Assembly: GCA_964602985.1 (NCBI GenBank)
Contig: CAZRTJ010000018.1
Coordinates: 1 to 64,000, forward strand
DNA from: CAYZJB01 sp964602985
GTDB taxonomy: Bacteria; CLD3; SB21
Direction of reading: 5' to 3'
DNA length: 64,000 bases
In this document: one piece after another, positions 45,208-54,851 of the stretch
Position numbering within the stretch: position 1 is the first letter of the stretch
How the letters are laid out: each line of letters starts with the position of its first letter
Position numbers and translations under genes: made by a program
The notes under the pieces: generated by a model
Databases searched by the model: none
Told to the model about the DNA's origin: nothing
What the model saw: the letters and a program-made list of their open reading frames with translations, nothing else

Positions 45208-45210
45208 CGT

Positions 45211-46509
45211 ATGGCACGACCCATTGAAGCAAAACGCCTGCCGGATACTCTGATTCTGAAGAATGCGCGGCTGTTGGATCTCTCGAACGATCGGGAGGAA
45301 GTTACGGACATGGTCATTCAACACGGCCACATCCATTCGATCGGAAAATCCAACGCGAATGGGGAAGCGCTGGACCTGCAAGGCGCGATCGTCACGCAGG
45401 GACTGATCGACATGCACGTCCATCTCCGGGAACCCGGGCGTGAAGACAAGGAGACGATCCTGACCGGGTGCAATGCGGCGATGGCCGGAGGATTCACCGC
45501 CGTCGCGTGCATGCCGAACACTACGCCTCCCGTGGATACGGCAGACACCGTCCACTTCATCCGCTCAAAGGCCGCCGAACTGCTCGTGGACGTCTACCCG
45601 ATCGGCTGTGTGAGCAAAGGCCGGGAAGGAAAGGAAATTGCAGAAATCGGGAGCCTGATCGAGGCCGGCGCGGTGGCGGTTTCCGACGACGGCGATCCCG
45701 TGTACAGTGCGGAAATCATGCGCCGGGCGCTGGAGTACGTCAAGATGTTCAACGTCCCGGTGATCGAACACGCCGAGGACAAAGAACTTTCCAATCGCGG
45801 TTCGATGAACGAAGGGACCGTGTCGATGAAACTCGGATTGCGCGGGATCCCGTCGATTTCCGAGGAAGTGATCGTGGCGCGCGACATTCTGCTGGCGGAA
45901 TTCACGGGATCGCACGTGCACATCGCGCATATTTCCACCGGCGCCACGGTGCGACTGGTTCGCGAAGCGAAGAAGCGCGGAGTGCGGGTCACGTGCGAAG
46001 TTTGTCCGCACCATTTCACGTTGACCGACGCCGCCGTCGGGTCGTACAACACGTTTGCGAAAATGAATCCGCCGTTGCGTTTGTCCGAGGACATCGAAGA
46101 AATCAAACGAGGCCTGCAGGACGGCACGATCGACGTCATCGCGACGGACCACGCGCCGCATACGATTGAGGACAAGGAATGCGAATTCGATCAGGCGACT
46201 TTTGGAATTACGGGACTCGAAACATGTGTCGGGATCGTCTTCCAGGATTTGATTCACAAGAATGTGCTTCCCCTGAAGACTGCCCTGTACAAAATGTCCA
46301 TCGCGCCCCGGACCGTGCTGAATCTCCCGGTCCCCGCGATTCAACCCGGCGCTCCCGCCAATTTGTCGATTCTGAAGGGAGATCGGGAATGGGTGTACGA
46401 TGTGCACCAATCGTGTTCCAAAGGAATCAACACGCCGTATCACGGGTACGCCATGAAGGGCAAAGCCTTGGGCGTGATCAATCGCGGGAAGATGTTTTTC
46501 GAATCGTAG
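45211..46509 (+). CDS. pyrC: Dihydroorotase
   Basis: A 432-residue class I dihydroorotase that closes carbamoyl-aspartate to dihydroorotate. Visible: the metal-binding HVHLREPGREDKETI, CMPNTTPPVDT, ISEEVIVARDI with HIAHISTGA, EVCPHHFTL, and the catalytic ATDHAPHTIEDKE. Length typical of the type. The yigZ gene follows. Confidence 0.95.
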   Translation: MARPIEAKRLPDTLILKNARLLDLSNDREEVTDMVIQHGHIHSIGKSNANGEALDLQGAIVTQGLIDMHVHLREPGREDKETILTGCNAAMAGGFTAVACMPNTTPPVDTADTVHFIRSKAAELLVDVYPIGCVSKGREGKEIAEIGSLIEAGAVAVSDDGDPVYSAEIMRRALEYVKMFNVPVIEHAEDKELSNRGSMNEGTVSMKLGLRGIPSISEEVIVARDILLAEFTGSHVHIAHISTGATVRLVREAKKRGVRVTCEVCPHHFTLTDAAVGSYNTFAKMNPPLRLSEDIEEIKRGLQDGTIDVIATDHAPHTIEDKECEFDQATFGITGLETCVGIVFQDLIHKNVLPLKTALYKMSIAPRTVLNLPVPAIQPGAPANLSILKGDREWVYDVHQSCSKGINTPYHGYAMKGKALGVINRGKMFFES

Positions 46510-46533
46510 CCTTCGATGCACGGCGAGCGCATC

Positions 46534-47133
46534 ATGACCGATGAATTTCTAACCGTTCGGAACGAGACGGAATCGGAAGTCAAGGTCAAAGGGTCCCGCT
46601 TTATCGCTCTGCTATTTCCACTCTCTTCCTCTGCAGATTTTGAACAACGGATGGCCCGGGAAAGGAAGAAAACCTACAACGCCACGCACCATTGCTACGC
46701 GTATCGGCTGGGACTGGAAGATCCGGGACGCTTCAGCGATGACGGTGAGCCGTCCGGCACCGCCGGCAAACCGATCCAGCTGGCGCTCATTTCCCGGAAC
46801 GTGACGAACGCCGGAATCATCGTGACGCGCTATTTCGGCGGGACCAAACTCGGTACGGGCGGGCTGATGCGGGCGTACCGTGATGCGGCCGATGCCGTGC
46901 TGTCCGCGGCTCCGCTGATCGTGGAATGGGTGACGGACAGGTTGCGATTGCAGATGGGTTATCCCGATGTTTCCATTGCCATGCAATTGATCGACAGCGA
47001 GCGGGGGAAAATGGTCGAGTCGGACTATTCCGACCTGGTGCGGTTGACCGTCGATATTCGGCGCTCCCGCGCAGAATTCGTGCGCCATGAACTGATCGAC
47101 CGCAGCGGCGGACGCATTCACATTCTGCCATGA
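46534..47133 (+). CDS. yigZ: YigZ/IMPACT family protein (UPF0029)
   Basis: About 199 residues with the two signatures TYNATHHCYAYRL and FSDDGEPSGTAGKPI, then NAGIIVTRYFGGTKLGTGGLMRAY, and a C-terminal DUF1949-like domain. Related to the yeast translation regulator Yih1/IMPACT; the bacterial role is unclear. ATG 46516 is an alternative start. Its stop overlaps the next ATG (ATGA at 47130). Confidence 0.92.
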   Translation: MTDEFLTVRNETESEVKVKGSRFIALLFPLSSSADFEQRMARERKKTYNATHHCYAYRLGLEDPGRFSDDGEPSGTAGKPIQLALISRNVTNAGIIVTRYFGGTKLGTGGLMRAYRDAADAVLSAAPLIVEWVTDRLRLQMGYPDVSIAMQLIDSERGKMVESDYSDLVRLTVDIRRSRAEFVRHELIDRSGGRIHILP

Positions 47134-48911
47134 GGATTATTCTCCATCTGCTCTGCGTGGCCGCGTGTGCGGCGCAGACGGTGCGCGGCATTTCGTTTGA
47201 AGGGAATACCGTCTTGTCCGACGCGTTCCTGCGCGATCGACTCACTACACACATCGGATCGGCGTTTGACCGGGTCGAGTGGGAGGAGGACCTTGGGCGA
47301 ATTCTCGATGCGTATCGCACGCGACATTATTATTTGGCATCAATTGATTCTGTACGCCAGGTGGAAGCGACCGACGGGATCGAGATTCGTGTCTTCCTTA
47401 CAGAAAGCCGGCGTCTGCGACTGGGCCGTCTGGCCATCGATGTCCGGGAGGAAGACCCATCGCCGATGCAGGACATTCTGACGGAGGACATGGGAGATTA
47501 TTTCGAACCGGAGATTTTTTCTCGAAATCTCCATCGCGTTCAAGATTTTCTTGAGGAACAGGGTTATCCCTTTGCGACGGTGCGGGTGCGATCGATGGAC
47601 CTGTCCGGAGACGGAATTCTGGAAGGAGTGATCGACATTCAGACGGGCCCGCAAGGCGAGATTGGCGATGTACAATTCCGTGGACTCTCCTCGACCAAGC
47701 CCGAAGTGTTGCGGCGCGAATTGCGTCTGGCGACACCATCGCGGTATGACCGCTCGTCGGTGGAGCGAGGCGTCAATAAGATTCGCCGCCTTCCGTTCAT
47801 CGCCTCTGCCGGTGAGCCGGAATGGACGATTGCAGACGATTCGACATTGCGTCTGATCATTTCCGTGATCGAAGGATCAGCCAACCGTGTAGACGGGGTG
47901 ATTGGATACGTTCCTCGCGAGACTGGACGTTCGGAAAAGGGATATTTTTCCGGACTGGTGGACATGGGTTTTTCGAATCTGGGCGGCATGGGACGACAGC
48001 TGGCTTTCCGCTGGCAGAAGAAGAATCGAGCCTCGCAAGACTTCCTCCTGTCTTATACAGAACCGTGGGTGGGCGGCATTCCCGTTTCGGTATCCGGGCG
48101 CATTCGCCAGCAAATTCAGGACACGCTGTATGTGGACCGCGAATGGGGACTCGACGCGCATTACGCCCTCACGTCGGAGGTCACCGTATCGATCGGAGGT
48201 TCGATGCGTCAACTGCAACCCTCGAACAAGACGAATGGATTTCTGTTTTCCATACCGACCACGCGGCTGGAAACGGCCAGGATGGGAATCGCATTCGATT
48301 CGCGGGACAACGTGTACAATCCACGCGAGGGCGTGTATTATCAGACGACGGTGGACGTCAGTCGGAAGCGCGAGAATTTCTTTATCGAAGACGACAACGG
48401 CATCGATACGCTGACGGTCGGAGGAGTCCCCGTTCCCGGACAGAATGCACGGCGATCGGAGATCGTCCGACGGGTCTCGTTTGATGTCGAGTGGGTGCGA
48501 TCGGTCCATCGCAAGATCGTCCTGTTCGACGGTGTGCACGGGGCGCTGTATCGTTCGGGCCGGCGGATCATTCCCTTGTCGGAGCAGTATCGTCTCGGCG
48601 GACTGCACGATCTGCGCGGGGCCATCGAGGATCTGTACAATGGCACACGCATTGGGTGGAATAATTTTGAAATCCGGTATCTCACGTCGCCGCGCTCCCG
48701 CATGTTTGTTTTCTGGGATGTCGGCCACTACTTTCGATACGATCCCGACGCTTCGGGAGTTCCGGTGAAGCGAAGCGGTTGGCCGATGGGATATGGGTTT
48801 GGATTTCGGATTGAAACGCGACTGGGGATATTTGCATTAGACTACGGTATCGGGCGCGGGGATTCATTTTCCACGGGCAAAGTTCATTTCGGCATGACGG
48901 GTTTGTTCTAA
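47130..48911 (+). CDS. Omp85-superfamily outer-membrane protein (TamA/BamA-like)
   Basis: A 593-residue protein with a signal peptide (MRIILHLLCVAACAAQ), about three POTRA domains (18-95, 96-175 and 176-250, e.g. VRGISFEGNTVLSDAFL and GDVQFRGLSSTKPEVL) and a 16-strand-type barrel (about 255-593) with FDSRDNVYNPREGVYYQ and the L6-loop motif LGGLHDLRG, ending in FGMTGLF. The superfamily inserts or exports proteins at the outer membrane. Three POTRAs suggest TamA-like rather than BamA (five). Overlaps yigZ by 4 bases. Confidence 0.88.
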   Translation: MRIILHLLCVAACAAQTVRGISFEGNTVLSDAFLRDRLTTHIGSAFDRVEWEEDLGRILDAYRTRHYYLASIDSVRQVEATDGIEIRVFLTESRRLRLGRLAIDVREEDPSPMQDILTEDMGDYFEPEIFSRNLHRVQDFLEEQGYPFATVRVRSMDLSGDGILEGVIDIQTGPQGEIGDVQFRGLSSTKPEVLRRELRLATPSRYDRSSVERGVNKIRRLPFIASAGEPEWTIADDSTLRLIISVIEGSANRVDGVIGYVPRETGRSEKGYFSGLVDMGFSNLGGMGRQLAFRWQKKNRASQDFLLSYTEPWVGGIPVSVSGRIRQQIQDTLYVDREWGLDAHYALTSEVTVSIGGSMRQLQPSNKTNGFLFSIPTTRLETARMGIAFDSRDNVYNPREGVYYQTTVDVSRKRENFFIEDDNGIDTLTVGGVPVPGQNARRSEIVRRVSFDVEWVRSVHRKIVLFDGVHGALYRSGRRIIPLSEQYRLGGLHDLRGAIEDLYNGTRIGWNNFEIRYLTSPRSRMFVFWDVGHYFRYDPDASGVPVKRSGWPMGYGFGFRIETRLGIFALDYGIGRGDSFSTGKVHFGMTGLF

Positions 48912-49055
48912 TTCCCTCCTTTTTTTCCAAAGTTTTTCCAAAGTGATTTTGCGTAACACGCACTCGTGAATCCCATCACGACGCGTGTCGGTTCATCCAG
49001 CCATAGAGACAATCACGCTGTTTGCCTGTAATCGCGTTGTTCAAAGGAGGTTGCC

Positions 49056-49430
49056 ATGATCAGGGTACGACGCACGACCAGCATTCCCATGGGTTCTCTT
49101 TCGGACATGGCTTTTCTGCTGATCATCTTCTTTCTGGTCATGTCGACGATTGGATCCGACAAAGGAATTGGAGCGCTTCTTCCTGAGGCGGAGGCAAAAG
49201 GTCGCGGGGCAGCGCCCGTCGAGATCCTGATCGATCGGAACAACCGGGTCGAGTGCGATGGCCAGTTGACTCCGCTGAACAGATTGGGCGAGCAGGTGGT
49301 GCGTCTTGGCGCAAGTCGACCCTTCGTCGTTCAGACGGCACGCGGTGCCAAGTACGAAACGTACGTAGCTGTATTGGATATTCTTACAGGCTGTGGTGTG
49401 CAACATATCCTTCTCGTTCCATCCCTATAG
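49056..49430 (+). CDS. exbD: ExbD/TolR-family protein
   Basis: A 124-residue inner-membrane protein. One helix (about 14-32) carries the proton-path Asp (SLSDMAFLLIIFFLVMS), followed by a periplasmic domain (VEILIDRNNRVECDGQ). It would energise the TonB-like protein encoded 9 bases downstream. SD AAAGGAGG at good spacing. No exbB is adjacent, which is unusual. Confidence 0.87.
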   Translation: MIRVRRTTSIPMGSLSDMAFLLIIFFLVMSTIGSDKGIGALLPEAEAKGRGAAPVEILIDRNNRVECDGQLTPLNRLGEQVVRLGASRPFVVQTARGAKYETYVAVLDILTGCGVQHILLVPSL

Positions 49431-49439
49431 GAGTCTGTC

Positions 49440-50069
49440 ATGAAACAGGATTACCCAAAGACATTGCGATTCTCTCTTCTTCTCACGCTCGTCCTGATCA
49501 CCGCAGGATTCCGGTGGATTCGTTTGTCCCCTCACGAGAAGAACAAGCCGTCGATCGGGGACCGATTTGATCCGATCGAACTGACGGATGTGACATGGCA
49601 AGATCCCATCGCGCGACACGAGCCGCTGACGGCTTCAACGTCGGAAGAAGGCATTCCCGTGGTCGCGAAGGATCAGCCTGTAGAAGAAATGCCGGACTCG
49701 GTTCTCATCGAAAGCATTTCCATTTTGCCGCAGATTGTGTCGCCGATCATCGAGGCCCCCGAGGATCCGTACATCGAATTTCCCGAAGTCGCCCCGACTC
49801 TGGTCGGCGGGATCGCCTTCCTGCAGAGGCAGTTGGAATATCCGGCAATGGCACGCCTGATGCGTCTGGAGGGAATGGCGGTGATCAAGGCCTATGTCGA
49901 TATCCATGGCGAAGTCGTGCGAACGGAGGTTCTGCATGAGACGGAGAATTCAGGATTCGGGAATGCGGCCGCGCAGGCCGTTCAGAAATGCAAATTTACT
50001 CCGGCGATGCAGGGAGACCACCCCGTTCGCGTGCAGGTGAGTATTCCGATTCGATTTCGATTAAAATGA
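49440..50069 (+). CDS. tonB: TonB-family energy transducer
   Basis: A 209-residue protein: one N-terminal helix (about 9-27), a periplasmic linker with less Pro/Lys than usual, and a C-terminal TonB domain (about 120-209: LEYPAMARLMRLEGMAVIKAYVDIHG, then GFGNAAAQAVQKCKFTPAMQG). It couples the proton motive force to outer-membrane receptors. Co-transcribed with exbD. Confidence 0.9.
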   Translation: MKQDYPKTLRFSLLLTLVLITAGFRWIRLSPHEKNKPSIGDRFDPIELTDVTWQDPIARHEPLTASTSEEGIPVVAKDQPVEEMPDSVLIESISILPQIVSPIIEAPEDPYIEFPEVAPTLVGGIAFLQRQLEYPAMARLMRLEGMAVIKAYVDIHGEVVRTEVLHETENSGFGNAAAQAVQKCKFTPAMQGDHPVRVQVSIPIRFRLK

Positions 50070-50139
50070 GAAGATCGGTCGGTCAATGGCGGCGTGGCAT
50101 CGGGCGTTATCAATCAGGTCAAAATTCGCAGACTGAGGG

Positions 50140-50493
50140 CTACCCTCTCCTGGTCTTCTTTCCTCTGACAGATCGTCTCGCCGGCCGCTTGGTCTTTGAC
50201 AATTCATCGCGGGTGACTCGGATCAGACCTCCAAGCCACCTCTTATTCTCCAACTCGCTTCCAATACAAAAACTCGGTTTCGCGCCGGGATACGCCGGTT
50301 TTTCCACGACATTCCCTATGTATTGGCGGCCAGCCTCTGTAGGTTTCATGAATACCGCGTTGTCGCTGACCAGGCCTACGTAGATTCCATCACAATAGAC
50401 CAAATATTCTCCCATCATAGGCCTGGTGGTTATGAGTCCCGCGAGTTCCATCTGTTCCGATACATACTCCACAAATTTCTTGTCCGACGGCAC
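50140..50493 (-). CDS. TfoX N-terminal-domain protein
   Basis: A 117-residue protein with the TfoX-N fold (YVSEQMELAGLITTRPMMGEYLVYCDGIYVGLV, then DNAVFMKPTEAGR and AKPSFCIGSELENK). A very basic tail (KTKRPARRSVRGKKTRRG) follows. Full TfoX controls competence; stand-alone N-domains have no assigned role. GC is slightly lower than its neighbours. Confidence 0.82.
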   Translation of the reverse strand: MPSDKKFVEYVSEQMELAGLITTRPMMGEYLVYCDGIYVGLVSDNAVFMKPTEAGRQYIGNVVEKPAYPGAKPSFCIGSELENKRWLGGLIRVTRDELSKTKRPARRSVRGKKTRRG

Positions 50494-50548
50494 GATCCGA
50501 CTCCGACTAGATATTTGACTGAGGACAAAGGCGACGGCAGAGAAGCCG

Positions 50549-52387
50549 CTATTTGATGACGACCTTGGAGGCGACTTCGATCTTTTCGCCCTCTTTCTCG
50601 ATGAATTTCGCTTCTGACAATTTCGGCTGAACCGACGTGATGACGAGTTCGCCGAGCTTCGTTACCTTTTTTCCCAGGACTTCTTTGGTTACGGGGTGGA
50701 CGATCGCGTCGCCCTCTTTGAAGGCCACGCATTTCGTGCCTTTTCGGACGCCGCGTTCGGTGCCGATGTCGAGGTAGACTTTGTCGCCTTCGATGTTCAC
50801 GATGTACCCTTCGAAGATCGGCAGATCGTTGTAAATCAGGACGGAGAGCGCTTCGATGCTTCGGTCGATGGCCTCGAGCGTTGCGTTCTGCGATTGGACT
50901 TCCCGAGCCACGACGGTTTCGCCCGTTTCGACGTCGACCAATCGGGCGCTGACGCGCGCATAACCGGTTTCCATTTTGACGGTGCCGATCACAATCACGT
51001 CTGCGCCCGCGACCTTTCCGACCACGGCCGCGTCTTTGGAATCCACTGCATCCGACATGCGGAAGTCCTGTTCCTGCATGACCTTGTCGAGTTCCGTGCG
51101 TTCGATTACGCGGAACCGGCGGAGATTGACGAGTTGCGTGATCAGTTTGTCTGCCGCGGACCTCGGCAGGTCGCTGGATCCTCCGATGTTTTCAAACGGC
51201 AGAATGGCGAGAGAGAGCCGAGAGCCGACGCGGATGATTCGATCGGCATCGTAATTGAGCTGGCCCACGGCAATGCCCGCCTTGGCTTCTTTCTGACGCT
51301 GGACGGCCAATCGCGCGCGTTCTTTTTCAATCTTTGCGCGCTGTTCTTCGAGACGCTTCTGTTCTTCCTCCTGCTTTTTTCGGGACTCCTCTTCGCGGCG
51401 ACGAAACTCCTCTTCTTGTTTTTTCTTTTCGTCGGCTTCCTTCGCCAACCGTTCTTGGTCGAGTCGGAGTTTTTCCTGTTCGGCCTTGATGCGCTGTTTT
51501 TCCAACTCCTCTTGCTTGAGGCGCTCCTGTTCGGCTCGGCGGCGTTCTTCTTCTTCCTTCTTCCTTCGTTCTTCCGATTCCCGTTTCTGCCGTTCCTGTT
51601 CCTTGCGGATGCGCTCTTGTTCCTCACGAAGCTTTCGCTGTTCCTCTTCCTTCTGTTTTTTTCGCGCCTCCTCCTCCAGGCGTTTCAATTCCGCTTCCTG
51701 CCGGGCTTTTTCCTGTTCCTCTTTGACGAGTCGCTCCTTGTCCCGTTTCTGTCGTTCCTGTTCTTCCTTCTGACGGAACTCCAGAGCTTGTTTGGCTTTG
51801 AGCTCTCCTTCCATTTTCAATCGCGCCTGTTCGGCGGCGATGCGCTGACGTTCCAGGTCGGACTTCTTGTCGTCCTCTTGTTTCTTGCGAAGCGCCTCTT
51901 CACGTTCCTTTCGGAGTTTTTCTGCATCCAGTTTGGCTTGTTTTTCTTTTTCCGCCTGTTGGGCGCGCAGAGCTTTCTCCTCTTCCTCCAGTCTCTGGAT
52001 TTCCGCCAGGGTCTTTTCATCGACAGCGGCCACTTGACCGCCGGATTGAATCTTCTTCAGGTACTCTTCTGCGCGGGCGGATTTCTTGTACGCGATGCTG
52101 AGTTCGAGCTCGGCCTTTGCGGCCGCATACTCGCCGAGATGGTAATGCGCAATTCCCAACTCCCGATGCGGGTAATATTCGATGAAGCGGGTGCCGTACG
52201 TTCGTTTTTTGTGTTTTTCTTCAAAATCCAGGGAAATGGCGCTGCGAAATTCGCCGACGGCACGAACCCAATCGGCTTTCTCGACGAATTTGAGGCCCTT
52301 GTCGTAGTAGTTGTAAAATTTCTCCTGAGCCTGCAGAGAGAGGGAGCCGAGAAGAAAGGCCAGCAACGTGGCCAAAATTGCCGTCAT
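50549..52387 (-). CDS. CsgG-like protein with TPR and long charged helix
   Basis: A 612-residue exported protein. Signal peptide (MTAILATLLAFLLGSLSLQA), TPR-like helices (about 20-125), then about 250 residues (130-385) made almost only of E, K, R, Q and A (EEEEKALRAQQAEKEKQAK; RRKKEEEERRRAEQERLKQ). A CsgG/LpoB-like domain follows (LAILPFENIGGSSDLPRSAADKLITQL, GADVIVIGTVKMETG), and finally a beta-rich end. The charged part could be a coiled coil or a single alpha helix some tens of nm long. ATG 52387 is preferred over TTG 52423. Probably an envelope-spanning or outer-membrane-associated assembly factor; function unknown. Confidence 0.82.
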   Translation of the reverse strand: MTAILATLLAFLLGSLSLQAQEKFYNYYDKGLKFVEKADWVRAVGEFRSAISLDFEEKHKKRTYGTRFIEYYPHRELGIAHYHLGEYAAAKAELELSIAYKKSARAEEYLKKIQSGGQVAAVDEKTLAEIQRLEEEEKALRAQQAEKEKQAKLDAEKLRKEREEALRKKQEDDKKSDLERQRIAAEQARLKMEGELKAKQALEFRQKEEQERQKRDKERLVKEEQEKARQEAELKRLEEEARKKQKEEEQRKLREEQERIRKEQERQKRESEERRKKEEEERRRAEQERLKQEELEKQRIKAEQEKLRLDQERLAKEADEKKKQEEEFRRREEESRKKQEEEQKRLEEQRAKIEKERARLAVQRQKEAKAGIAVGQLNYDADRIIRVGSRLSLAILPFENIGGSSDLPRSAADKLITQLVNLRRFRVIERTELDKVMQEQDFRMSDAVDSKDAAVVGKVAGADVIVIGTVKMETGYARVSARLVDVETGETVVAREVQSQNATLEAIDRSIEALSVLIYNDLPIFEGYIVNIEGDKVYLDIGTERGVRKGTKCVAFKEGDAIVHPVTKEVLGKKVTKLGELVITSVQPKLSEAKFIEKEGEKIEVASKVVIK

Positions 52388-52525
52388 AATTGAACCTTTG
52401 GATATGGGTATTCTGAATGGCAAGCGGGTATCTCCGGTAAACGGATATTCTGTTAGGCCCGGCCCATTGTACGAAGGAATCGCGTTGAGCGCAAGACTTC
52501 CATCGGTGTATGACGGCGGAGTGCG

Positions 52526-53692
52526 TCAGCTTCGAAGTAATTTCACCCGGTCCAGAATTTCTGCCATGGAGTCTCCGCCGACTTTTTCCAAGAACGGATT
52601 GATCAAGGCCAACGCTGTCATGGCTTCGCCGACGACGGCGGCGGCGGGAACGGAACAACTATCCGTCCGCTCTTTGTGGGCGCTCTCGGCGGCCTTCGTC
52701 TGGATATCCACCGATTGCAAAGGACGAGCCAGCGTTGGGATCGGTTTCATCGCGGCGCGAATGACGATTCGCTCTCCATTAGACATGCCGCCTTCGATAC
52801 CGCCGGCGTGATTGGTCTTGCGGTGGTATCCCTGTTTCGAGTCGTACAGAATTTCGTCGTGAACCTCGGACCCCTTGCGCGCCGCGCTGTCAAACGCATC
52901 GCCAATCTCCACGCCTTTGATGGCCTGTATCGAACAAACATGTTGTGCAAGAATAGCATCCAGCCTTCGGTTCCACTGCACATAACTCCCGATCCCTGGA
53001 GGGACGCCGTCGACCAGGACTTCGAAGATTCCACCCAGCGAGTTTCCCTCTTTTTGCGCGGCGCGAATGGCTTCGATCATGTGGTCCGATGTAGACGCAT
53101 CGACGCAGCGGACTTCAGACGCGTCATTCCTCTGTGTAATCTCGGCCGCAATCAGGGACGATACTTCCGCGCGCACGGATTCCGGCAGGCGAACGCCCCC
53201 GATCTGCAGGATGTGAGAAGTGATGTGAATTCCGCACGCCTCCAGAAGGACTCTGGCGATCGTACCTAGGGCGACCCGCATCGTCGTCTCGCGTGCGCTG
53301 GAGCGTTCGATCACGGGGCGGATGTCGTCGAACTGAAATTTCTGCACCCCTGCCAGGTCCGCATGTCCGGGACGCGGCAGAGTGACCTTCGCGATCGCCT
53401 CGTCACTCGTCAGCGGCTCGATCTTCATTTTGTCCGACCAGTTTTTCCAATCGTTGTTCTGTACCAGCAATGCGATGGGGGAGCCCATGGTCTGGCCGAA
53501 TCGGACGCCGGAAAGAATCTCGACCGTGTCGGATTCGATCTTCATTCGTCCCCCGCGGCCGTATCCCTGTTGCCGGCGGAACAACTGATGCTGGATCGGA
53601 TCGGTGGTGAGCCCGAGACCGGCGGGCATGCCGTCCAGAATACCCGTCAACGCCTTGCCATGAGATTCACCGGAAGTGAGCCAAGTGACCAT
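52526..53692 (-). CDS. aroC: Chorismate synthase
   Basis: A 388-residue enzyme that makes chorismate from EPSP with reduced FMN. Motifs: TSGESHGKALTGILDGMPAGL, RRQQGYGRGGRM, SARETTMRVALG, KTNHAGGIEGGMSNGE and DSCSVPAAAVVGEAM. ATG 53692 matches the family start (M-x-x-x-L-T-x-GESHG) and lies 5 bases after the SDR stop, so both genes are likely one transcript. Confidence 0.96.
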   Translation of the reverse strand: MVTWLTSGESHGKALTGILDGMPAGLGLTTDPIQHQLFRRQQGYGRGGRMKIESDTVEILSGVRFGQTMGSPIALLVQNNDWKNWSDKMKIEPLTSDEAIAKVTLPRPGHADLAGVQKFQFDDIRPVIERSSARETTMRVALGTIARVLLEACGIHITSHILQIGGVRLPESVRAEVSSLIAAEITQRNDASEVRCVDASTSDHMIEAIRAAQKEGNSLGGIFEVLVDGVPPGIGSYVQWNRRLDAILAQHVCSIQAIKGVEIGDAFDSAARKGSEVHDEILYDSKQGYHRKTNHAGGIEGGMSNGERIVIRAAMKPIPTLARPLQSVDIQTKAAESAHKERTDSCSVPAAAVVGEAMTALALINPFLEKVGGDSMAEILDRVKLLRS

Positions 53693-53697
53693 GTGAG

Positions 53698-54477
53698 CTA
53701 CCGGGGCGGCGTGCGGTGGACGTGGGTCGTGCCCCCCTGACACGTCGGGAAGACGATGATTTCTGCGATCTGCACATGCGGCGGGCGCGTGGCGGCAAAG
53801 ACGACCACCTCCGCAATGTCGCGGGCCAAGAGCGGTTCCATGTTTTCGTACGTTTTTTTCGCGCGGGACGTGTCTCCGTCAAAACGAACGAGCGAAAATT
53901 CCGTCTCGACCAGGCCCGGGTCCACTGTGGTCACACGAAGAGGCGTGTCGACGAGATCGAGCCGCATGCCCTTGGTCAGGGCGGTCACCGCGTGTTTGGT
54001 CGCGCAATAGACGTTGCCGTTCGGATAGACCTCGTGTCCGGCGATGGAACCGATGTTGATAATATGGCCTTGTTTGCGCTGGACCATGCCGGGGATCACA
54101 GCCCGGCTCACGTAGAGCAGACCTTTAATGTTGGTGTCGATCATGGTTTCCCAGTGATCGATGTTGCCCTCGTGAAGTTTCTCCAACCCCTTGCCGAGTC
54201 CGGCATTGTTGACGAGAATGTCGATCCTGTCCCAACCGTCCCGAAGGGAACGAATCGCATCAGCGGTTGCCTGGCGGTCGCGGATATCGAACGGCAGTGT
54301 ATGGACGCGAACCGCATGGCGAGTCCGAATTTCGGCGGCCAGTTTCTCCAGACGGTCGCCGCGGCGTCCCGTCAGAATCATATGCGCTCCTTCTTCCGCA
54401 AACGCAGTCGCGCATGCTTCACCGATCCCGGCGGACGCTCCCGTGATCAAAACGATTTTGTCTTTCACTCTCGACAT
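53698..54477 (-). CDS. Short-chain dehydrogenase/reductase (YdfG-like)
   Basis: A 259-residue Rossmann oxidoreductase with cofactor loop TGASAGIGEACA, an Arg-rich NADP-selecting segment TGRRGDRLEKL, NNAGLGKGLE, Ser in IGSIAGHEVYPN and the catalytic YCATK. Close to classical SDRs of the 3-hydroxy-acid/serine dehydrogenase type (YdfG-like). Substrate not determined. SD GAGG upstream of the ATG. Confidence 0.9.
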   Translation of the reverse strand: MSRVKDKIVLITGASAGIGEACATAFAEEGAHMILTGRRGDRLEKLAAEIRTRHAVRVHTLPFDIRDRQATADAIRSLRDGWDRIDILVNNAGLGKGLEKLHEGNIDHWETMIDTNIKGLLYVSRAVIPGMVQRKQGHIINIGSIAGHEVYPNGNVYCATKHAVTALTKGMRLDLVDTPLRVTTVDPGLVETEFSLVRFDGDTSRAKKTYENMEPLLARDIAEVVVFAATRPPHVQIAEIIVFPTCQGGTTHVHRTPPR

Positions 54478-54716
54478 ACCGGCTCCTCTGCTGTGTTCAA
54501 ATATACAGGAATTTCACAGAAAGTCGACGGAGAACTCCAATCCGAATGTATGATCTCGGGATGTTTTCTTTCATTTCGTACCCGACCTGCGGCGTGCGCG
54601 GCCAGCGATACCACGTGTCCAACCGATGATCCGATATCTCTAGACTGCAGGACCCGTACATCTTCCATGCTGTCGCAAATGGAAGAAGGTGTAAGCCCGA
54701 AGAAAAGCCTCCTATT

Positions 54717-54774
54717 GGGCTAAAGCCCGAATGCTTATTAAAAAGCGCTTGTCTCCACAGGCTAAAGCCTGTGG
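54717..54774. repeat. REP-like palindromes (GGCTnnAGCC family)
   Basis: Two adjacent palindromes, GGGCTAAAGCCC and CCACAGGCTAAAGCCTGTGG. The same core occurs at 34345-34403 and 55051-55062. Confidence 0.6.
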
Positions 54775-54851
54775 TAAAGCACGATTGATAGGCATTTGCA
54801 AATCAAGAAAATCGAAAGCAGACCAGCCGACTTTGAGCGGCTCGATGTTTT

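Noticed and set aside
50696..52393. 565-codon open frame on the plus strand
   Set aside because: It is the antisense of the E/K/R-rich helix gene; its F/L/S-rich translation is what reverse-complemented GAA/AAG codons give. No family features.
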